Positions 41,901 through 50,900 of a DNA stretch of 57,747 nucleotides are shown in pieces. Source of the stretch: Methylotenera_A sp044228245 (GTDB taxonomy: Bacteria; Pseudomonadota; Gammaproteobacteria; Burkholderiales; Methylophilaceae); assembly GCA_044228245.1 (NCBI GenBank), contig JBGAVG010000010.1, positions 1 through 57,747 of the forward strand. Reading direction: 5' to 3'. Positions within the stretch are counted from its first letter, which is position 1; every line of letters begins with the position of its first letter. The position numbers and the translations under genes are program-made. Under the pieces are notes generated by a model. The model saw only the letters and a program-made list of their open reading frames with translations, was not told where the DNA came from and did no database searches.

Positions 41901-44900
41901 CTTTAGCGTCATTCTTTATTCGCCATACGGCGACAAAAAAATTATAGATGGAGCAGACAACATCGCTACCATGCTTGATAAAGCTGGGGTGAGGGTGCTA
42001 GATGTTATTGCCGCCGAAGAGTCTTTTTCAGAAAAAGGAAAAAACTTTGGCAATAAAGGAAGGTTTTTACAAGAGCGCGAAGACTCGCATGGCGGTTACT
42101 TTAATCCAAAAAACCGCGAAATTGGTCTATCTGAAAAATCAGACGCTTCCACCTTCCTGCACGAAACAAGCCACCTATTCCTTGAAACACAAATAGAAAT
42201 GGCAGGTATGGAAAATGCCGGGGCCGTGGTGAAGCATGATGCCGATACTGTTCTGAAATGGTTTGGCATTTCTGGCAATACACTGCAAGAACGCTTGGCG
42301 GCATGGAACGCCATGACGCTAGAAGAGAAACGCCCATTCCATGAGCAATATGCTGAGAGCAATGAGCAGTATTTTATGGAAGGCAAAGCGCCTAGCAAAG
42401 ATTTGCAAAGTGCGTTTGATAATTTCCGCCGCTGGATGAAGCAGGTTTATAAAACCATCAAGAAGTTTCTGGCTTCTAACGAAGGCGCGAAGCTGAATGA
42501 CGATATACGCGCTGTGTTTGATCGCTTGCTGGCAACAGAAGAGCAAATACAGGAAATGGAAAAGGCGCGCAATGCGAAAGCATTGGCTGGTGAAAAGCCA
42601 TTACTGGCAAACAAAGCGGAAACCAAAGCCTTTGAAGCGGCAGCAAATGCCGTGGTGGAAAATGCGGCGGCTGGAAAATCAGAAGTTGGCAAGGCGAAAG
42701 AACCAGCCAGTATTCTCAATACCAGCAAAAGCAAATACATCGCCGCGCAAGCCAAAGAGCAAGGCATTAAGAAAGGCTCACCCGGCTATGACGCAGCGAT
42801 TAAAAAACTCGAAGCAGCTTATGGGGAGGATTTGAATAAGGCCTTGGCTGCTTTGCCGTTTGATCAATTCCATGAATGGAATGTGAAAGATGGCAGTAAA
42901 TCAGAAAATATGAATCGCAAAGCGTGGGAAGCGTTGCGGGAAGAGTATGGTACTGAGGATGTGTCTGGCTCCAATGTGGAACCGGTCAGCGATACAAAAA
43001 CAGAAATGGATCGTCTCGCAAAAGAACGAGAAGAGCTTACTGGGCGCGCCGAAGAATGGGAATCTCGTATTGATGCAATGACAGACGAACAGGCCAAGGG
43101 TTTGTTTGATGCTATGAATCTTGCTGGCAGCAAGAGCCTTGATATTAAAGAGGCATTGAAAGAAGAGCATCCAGACGATCTGGACGAAGGCTATGAAGAG
43201 CTAAAACAGTCAAACAAAACGGATTTAGTGGCATCAAAAAAAGAAGCTGCTAAACCAGTGTCCACCACAAATCGCAATGAGTTTAGCATTGAGCGGTATG
43301 ACAGAGAAAAAGATGAGATTGTGACTGACCGTTTTGAGAGGGGTGAGTATGTCAGAGCAATGATCTCAAATAATAAGTCTACCTTTGGTGAAATTGATGG
43401 GGTTTCACACGCAAGAAACAAGGTAAGTATTGACGGGGTATGGTACGGCTTTGGGTCTATCTACAAAGCAGAACGACCAGCAGAGCCAGAAAAGAAAAAT
43501 ATGGCTCCGCTTTCAAAGGTTATTGAAAAGGCCAACGAGAAATACGGAGAAGGACTGACGGAGTTCGACAGGGTTCCAGAGCAGTATTCTGGCAGTAAAA
43601 CGCCAGCCAAAACTTCTACTGTCTCGCCATCAAGCAGCCCAGAAGAAGGGCAAGTGTCGCAGCGCAAAACGCTGGAGCCTGGCGATGTGTTTGTTACTTT
43701 GTCTGGTCGTCACACCACACCTTTTCCAAAGTACAGCTTGAAACCAAGTGCAGGGCAATCAACCAAGGACGACAAAAAGATATTGGCATGGCTGAAAGAA
43801 AACGCCATTGCTGAAGCGCAAGCGAGGGATGACAAGTTTAATTTGCTTCAGTTTGAAGGATTAAACATTAACAACTGGTCAACTGCTGATGGTTACTCAG
43901 TCAATCTGTATATGTTCGGTGATGAACACGGAGAGCTTGCGCCGTTCCGTGTTGATGAAACTAGACCTTCTTCTAGTAAAGAAAATGCAAAACGGGATGC
44001 GAATGCCAGTGGCACGCGTCAAAACGCCAAACAAGAACCGAAAAATGCAACAAACAAAATTGAGGATTTTGGCGAGAAGCTGGAAGGCGCGCGCAAAGAC
44101 TACGCGCAGAAGCTCAAAGAAGCCAAAGCTGTGGATGTGGCTGCCGTACCGCTTTCGCAATCGTGGCCTGAGCCAAACTATGACAAGTTGCTGAAAGAAG
44201 GGGTTGATCCGCTAATAGTTGGCTTCGCGCGCGCCTTGCGTGAACAGATGCCGCCCAAACCCAAGAAAGACTGGAAGTTGAAAGGGTGGGTTGACCAGGT
44301 GAAATACATGCGCACCTTCGCGGAGGAATTACTGAGCGGTGAAATAGCACCAGAAAGCGTTGTGCAAACGCTGAACCCAAAAAATGAAAAAGAAACTACT
44401 TTAGGTAGGCTTGCAACAAGAATGCTTGGCAAGGCAGAAATGTACAAGGCGCTTGGGCATGAAGCCTCGCTGAAAGATTTTGACATGCGCGTTGGAACCT
44501 TTGATTCGTTTATGGGTGAGAGCTATAGCCCCGCCAAGCGTGTGTACTATGTTGAGAAAGATAAACGCCGTCCTGTAGCGTGGGGAGAAACATTAGAAGA
44601 AGCTGTCTCTGCGTTTGTGAAGAAGCAGAGTGAAAGCGCGCCCACTACCAGCGGAAAGAAAACGGAGTTTGGGTTGTGGCGTGAGGGCCATAGTGGCCAA
44701 TACTTTTTTGGTAAAAAACTTGGCAAGAATTATGTCAAGCTGAAACGGTTTAACACGCTTGAAGAAGCGAAGGCGTACAAGAAAACCGAAGGCTTCCAAG
44801 AAGAAATGGAAGCCCTGCTGGAGAAATACAAAACCATTCCGTTCGAGCGCCGAAAAGAAAATGAGCCGAGGGTTGGTGACGATCACCGCAACGGCGCGGC

Positions 44901-47900
44901 TGTTACGCCAGAGGCTTTCAGCGAAGCGTTTAAGTTCCGTGGCGTGCAGTTCGGTAATTATGTTGAAGGTTCTCGTAGGCAGCAAGATTTAGATAATGCG
45001 TATGATGCGCTGAGTGACTTGGCAGCGGCGCTGGATATTCCTACGCAAGCAATATCGTTAAATGGCAAGCTGGGGCTTGCTTTTGGTGCGCGCGGCAAAG
45101 GCGGTAAAAATGCTGCGGCAGCGCATTTTGAACCAGAGAAAGTTGTTATCAACTTAACCAAAGAGAGTGGCGCTGGTTCTTTGGCGCACGAGTGGTTTCA
45201 TGCGCTGGATAATTACTTCGCCAAACTTGACGGCGGAACGGGTGAGTTTGTTACTAATGGCGATGTAAACCCGCTTGTGCCTAACATCCGCCCAGAAGTG
45301 TTGGCAGCTTTTAACGATGTGATTAAAGCCATCAATGATTCTGGCATGCCGAAGCGGGCAGAACAGTTGGATGGGCGTAGGTCTAAAGATTATTGGTCTA
45401 GCCGAGAAGAAATGGCGGCGAGAGCTTTTGAATCGTACATCATCGGCAAATTGCACGAACAAAATGCCGCCAATGATTACTTAGCCAACATCGTTGGTGA
45501 AGATTATTGGAAAGCGGATGAGGCGTTGGCAGGCCGCGAGAATGCTGATACCTACCCATATCCAACTGTTTCTGAAATGGAAAGTATTGGTAAAGCCTTT
45601 GACCATTTGTTTGACACCATCCAAACCAAGGAAGGTGATGATGGTAATGTTGCGCTTTTTAATAGAAATGGTAATGATGCAGAAAGCCAACAGGAATTGC
45701 GTGATGAAAAAGAGCAAACATTCGCCAGCGGCCTGCCTCACAACCTACCGGCAGAAGAAACTACGGCAAGCCGCGCGCTTGAAAACAAAATCAACGAATG
45801 GCGAGCGAGACGAGGGGATATTGGGCGAGTTCGCGTCAGGGAAGTCAGCGCCGTATCACTGCCTAAGCAACTCCATCGGGCGTTGGCTCGATTCACTGAC
45901 ACCACAGGAACGCGAGTCGTTCTATTCAGAAACCTCACCCCAGAAGTAGATGACTTTGGGGGTGTCAATTTCCGTGATGGCACACTGTACATCAATGAGA
46001 ACAGCCAGAACCCTATCACGCTGACTGCCGCCCATGAGTGGGTACATAACCTAAAGAAAACCAATCCATCGGCGTACCAAGAGCTTGAAAACGAAGTTCG
46101 TCGCCAAGGTCGATTGGATGCTTGGCATGAGCGCAATATCAAGGAAGAAGGTTTTGATCGTGGCCGTGATCACGCTATCGAGGAGCTTACTGCTGCTGCT
46201 GTGTCGGACGCGCTCACCGATCCTGTGTTTTTGCAAAAGCTGGCCGAGCGTGACCAAAGCGCATTTCGTCGTATCGCCAAAGCATTCCTAGAGTTTCTGA
46301 AAACACTAACAACAAGCTGGAAAGACCAAGGCAGTAACGCCTATTTACAGGATGTAGAAGCCTTTAGGGATAAGCTGGTGCAGGTGCTTGATGAATTACC
46401 TGTAGCCAAGCAGAGGCCCGGCGTTATCAAGGCGTTATTCCTGCGCGTATTCCACGGCACACCGCACAGAGGAATTGAGCAAGAAGGCTTCAAGCTGAAC
46501 AAGATCGGCACGGGTGAAGGCGCGCAGGCTTATGGCTGGGGGCTTTACTTTGCCGGAAATAAAGAGGTGGCGGAGTATTATCGTGAGACTCTGGCGATAG
46601 GCAAGGGCGGCAACAATTTCCGTCAAATGGCGGTCGATGCGTTAGCGGCTGAAGGGGTCTCCGTGGATGACGATAGTGCGCTGACTGTATTCCAGAGGTT
46701 TGCAATGGAAATGACGGGCAAAGGTGGCAAGCCAGCAAGCTACGCCAGAAAAGTACAAAATGCTTCAGCGCCAATGAGGGCTTACGACACGGCAGCAATC
46801 GGTCGGGCGCTACAAACTTACGTCGAAGCCGAGAATAAAGGCCAACTCTACAAAGTAGAAATCCCTGAGGATGACACCTACCTGCTGTGGGATAAGCCGC
46901 TGATCGCGCAGAGCGAGAAGGTGAAGGCTGCGCTCCGCTCAATGGATAACCGCGTTACTTTTGGAAAAGACCGGGAGAGCGTAAAACAATGGATCAAGAT
47001 AACTGGCGACATACCGCCAGAGATGCGCGCAATGACCGGAGGGGCGCTGTATTCACACATTGCTGGGAAACTAAACGCACGGCACGACTCTCCTAAGACC
47101 GGCAGCCAACAAGCCTCCGAATACCTGCAATCTCTCGGCATTCCCGGCCTGCGGTACTTGGATGGTGTGAGCCGCCACCGGCCGCTGAAAGACATCAAGC
47201 GGGAGTTTCTGGCTGAACTGCCCGAAGATGCCGACTTTGCTGATGTTGTCGAATTGCTCGGCACCGGCGCATTATCTCCGAAGAATGAGGCGTTGGTTCG
47301 TGCATTGGCTGCCGATGAGTGGCTGGGTTTTGACTACCCAGCGCAAGCTATCAGCGCTGCGCTGAGTAAAGAACTGAGCAACTTTGATGCCTCCCTTGCA
47401 CTGAGGCAGGCCGTGGCAGATGCGCAGGAGGGCGGCACTCACAATTATGTGATCTGGGATGAAAACCTGCTGACACCAGAAGCGGCAAAGATAGAGCCGA
47501 TGTTCAGTCGTGAGAGCGACGATGAAACACTACGCAAAGAGTTCTCGGATACCGATAAAGCCTACGGCGGTGAAGTGGCTTATGAGAAAGCTAAGGCAGA
47601 CGGCAAAACAAAACTAAATTATCGCCAGTGGGTGCAGGTGCGTACACCACGGTTCAAGGAATGGTTTGGTGATTGGGAGAACGATCCCAAAAACGCAAGT
47701 AAAGTAGTCGCCCCAGAAACCGGCGAGCCGATGGTGGTGTATCACGGGACGGATGCTGAGTTCACTGTCTTCCAGCCTAGTTCAGACGGTGTTTATGGCC
47801 CCGGCGCGTACATGACCAAGTACGGCGGCGACGCTTCCACTTACGGAAGCAATGTGATGCCCGTCTATGCAAGCCTGCAAAACCCCTACACCGCCACTCC

Positions 47901-50900
47901 AGGCGAAGCACGCCGCGCAAAAAAAGAAGGCGGAACTAAGGCGTGGTCTAGGGCAATACAAGATAAAGGGCACGACGGCATTGTTCTGCAAGACATGAGT
48001 GTGGTTGTCGCCTTCCGCCCTGAGCAAATCAAATCCGCCACCGGCAACAGTGGCGCGTTTGATGGTAGTAATCCTGATATTCGGTACAGTCGTCAAAACG
48101 AAGTTTCTGGTTTTTCTGTAGCAGACATTAAAGACTCTTTATCCAAAACCTTTGGCCATGCAGCAGACAAGCTGCAACGGTTGGGTTTGGTGACAGTAGT
48201 GCAGACAGAAAAAGAAGCGATGGATTTGGCGTACAAAGCGCGTGCTGTAAAAGCTGGCAAGGATTTGAGCGACTTTGATGTGAAGTACAGCGAAACGGGT
48301 GATGTGCAGGGCTTCTACGACAAACAAACTGGCAAGTCATTCCTTGTTGCGGATAATTTGACGGACGAAACTGCATCCAGTGTGTTGGTGCATGAAGTTG
48401 GCGTTCACATGGCGGCCGACACCACCAATCCGCGCGGCAAGCAGGCTATGGATAAAATGATTCAGCGGGCTGGCAATTTACTCAAGCTGGAAAAAAGCGC
48501 GTTCATGGACAGCGTGCGTCAGCGCATGAAAGAAGCGGGTGAAACCAGCAACGAAGAAGCGGCAGCCTATATTGCAGAAGAGTATGAGACCAATCGTGCT
48601 AATGCGCCCAGCGCTGTTGTGCAATGGGTGAAAGACTTCATTGCAGCAGTACGCGGCTGGCTATTCCAGCACGGGGTGATTGTTAAAGACAACATGCTCA
48701 CAGCGGCAGATATTGCAGCGATTGCACGCAGCAATGTGAAGCAAATAGCGAAAGAGAACGCGCATAACAATGGCGCAGAAACGCAATACGGACAGATGGA
48801 AAACGGCGAAAACATCGCAATCCTAAACTACAGCCGCGCCGCCGTGAAGCAATACGCAAACAGAGCAGCGAGTGAACTGAACAAGACTTTTAGCTCGCCC
48901 AATACATTGAACTGGTGGCACAAAACGGTTGGCACAATGTACAACCTTGCTGAACGCTCGCCAGCGTTTAAGCGTGTGTTTGATGCGGCACAAGGGTTTA
49001 TTGATGATGTATCTCACTACGCCAATGATGCGGCTGATTTTGCACCAACCATTCTGCCGAAGCTGGAAAAATGGAGTGACATTGCAAAAACATCCATTGC
49101 TTCTGCGGATAACAAAGCCATTGAAAAACCAATCCACGAGGGAACGCTGGCGTGGAGGCGGAGAGAAGATGGCTCGCCGGTAAAAGTTGAGGATTTGATT
49201 AAAGAATCCAAAACATTGAGTACCGATGACAAAATAGCGCGCTTGTTGCGTAGCAAAAAGTTGCAGCACGGCGTGTTGAAGATGTGGCAGGGTATGTCGC
49301 CTGAGAATCTGCAAAAGCGCGTGGATTCTTTCTACGACAAACATTTGCTGAAAGCTGGTGTGGTTTGGAGTGACAGCGAACTCAAACAAATGTTTGGCCT
49401 GAACGACAAACAAGTTGGCCTTTACAAAGAGTATCGTGCTGCAATTGATCGCAGTCTCGATACGCTGGCGCGTGCCGACATGCTGCGGTTTGTTGGAGAG
49501 GATGCCAAGGACATTAAAGATGCGGTAATGGATGCCGACAATATCCGTGATGCTGCCGCTATGCTGACGCAGCATTTGATGCGGAAAGCCAAAGAAGACA
49601 CTGACCGAGAAAAGCTCCTGATGGAATTGGTGCATGGCATTCACGAACGCCACGACAAAGTGAACGAACTGCAAAAAGAAGGTTATGCGCCGCTGTCTCG
49701 TTTTGGCAAATATACCGTGGATGTTGTTGATCCTGACACCGGCGAACGCCAGTATTTCAGCATGTTTGAAACCAAGCGCGAAGCCAATGCAATGGCAGAG
49801 GCGATGCGCAAGGAGTTCGGGGACAAGGCGGTTAGCCAAGGCACCTTGTCAGACGAAGCATACAAACTGTTTTCTGATATGTCGCCAGAAACACTGGAGC
49901 TGTTCGGCAATATGCTGGGGCTGGAATCAACCGGCGATAACACACAAGACATTGCGTTTCAGGAATACCTGAAATTGACAAAAACCAATCGCAGTGCCAT
50001 GCGGCGGCTGATACACAGACAAGGTATTGTCGGTTACAGCCAAGACATGCCACGCATTTTAGCCAACTTCGTTTACTCCAATGCGCGTCAAACTGCGGCT
50101 GGATTAAACATGGGCGAAATGGGTGAGGCGCTGAACGCCATACCTAAAGCGCAAGGCGAGTTGAAAGATGCCGCTATTCGTTTGGCCGATTATGTGAAAA
50201 ATCCACGCGAAGAAGCGCAAGCTGTTCGCGGGCTGTTGTTCGCACAATATCTCGGCGGTTCTGTTGCGTCCGCAATGGTCAACATGACACAGCCTTTTGC
50301 AGTTTCATTTCCTTATTTAACGCAATTCACCAGTGTGAAAGATTCGGCAGCGCAATTAGGACGCGCCGCCAAGGAATTGGCGCAGCGCAATCCTAAATAC
50401 GATCCTGAATTAACGGCAGCATTGCATCGTGCCGTTGAAGATGGCGTGGTGGCCCCACAAGAAATACATCAGTTGATGGCGCAGGCGCGAGGCTCTGGCA
50501 CGCTGAGTATTGGTGATGGCACAAAAACAGGAGAAGCGGCGGCTGCCGCTAAAAACGCAGTGTCCAAACTGGCATTCGGATGGGGCAAGGTGTTCAGCAT
50601 GGCTGAACAAGTCAACCGGCAGATGACCTTTGTTGCCGCATACCGCATTGCCAAGGCCAAAGGCATGGATAACGCGGAAGCGTTTGCGCGCAAAGCGGTT
50701 GTTGATACCCAATTCCAGTACAGCAAGGCGAACAAGATGCAGTGGGGGCGCGGCGCTGTTGGCGGTACGCTGATGACATTCAAAACATACTCCATTGCGT
50801 ATGTGGAGCTGTTGCACAGAATGTATACCCAAGGCGGTCCAGAGGGTAAACGCGCCGCGTTGCTCGCTCTGGGTGTATTGATGCTCATGGGCGGAGCCAG

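Noticed and set aside
48823..49839. 338-codon - strand ORF inside the giant gene
   Set aside because: It is the shadow of a well-supported + strand coding frame, rich in His, Phe and Leu, and resembles no family.
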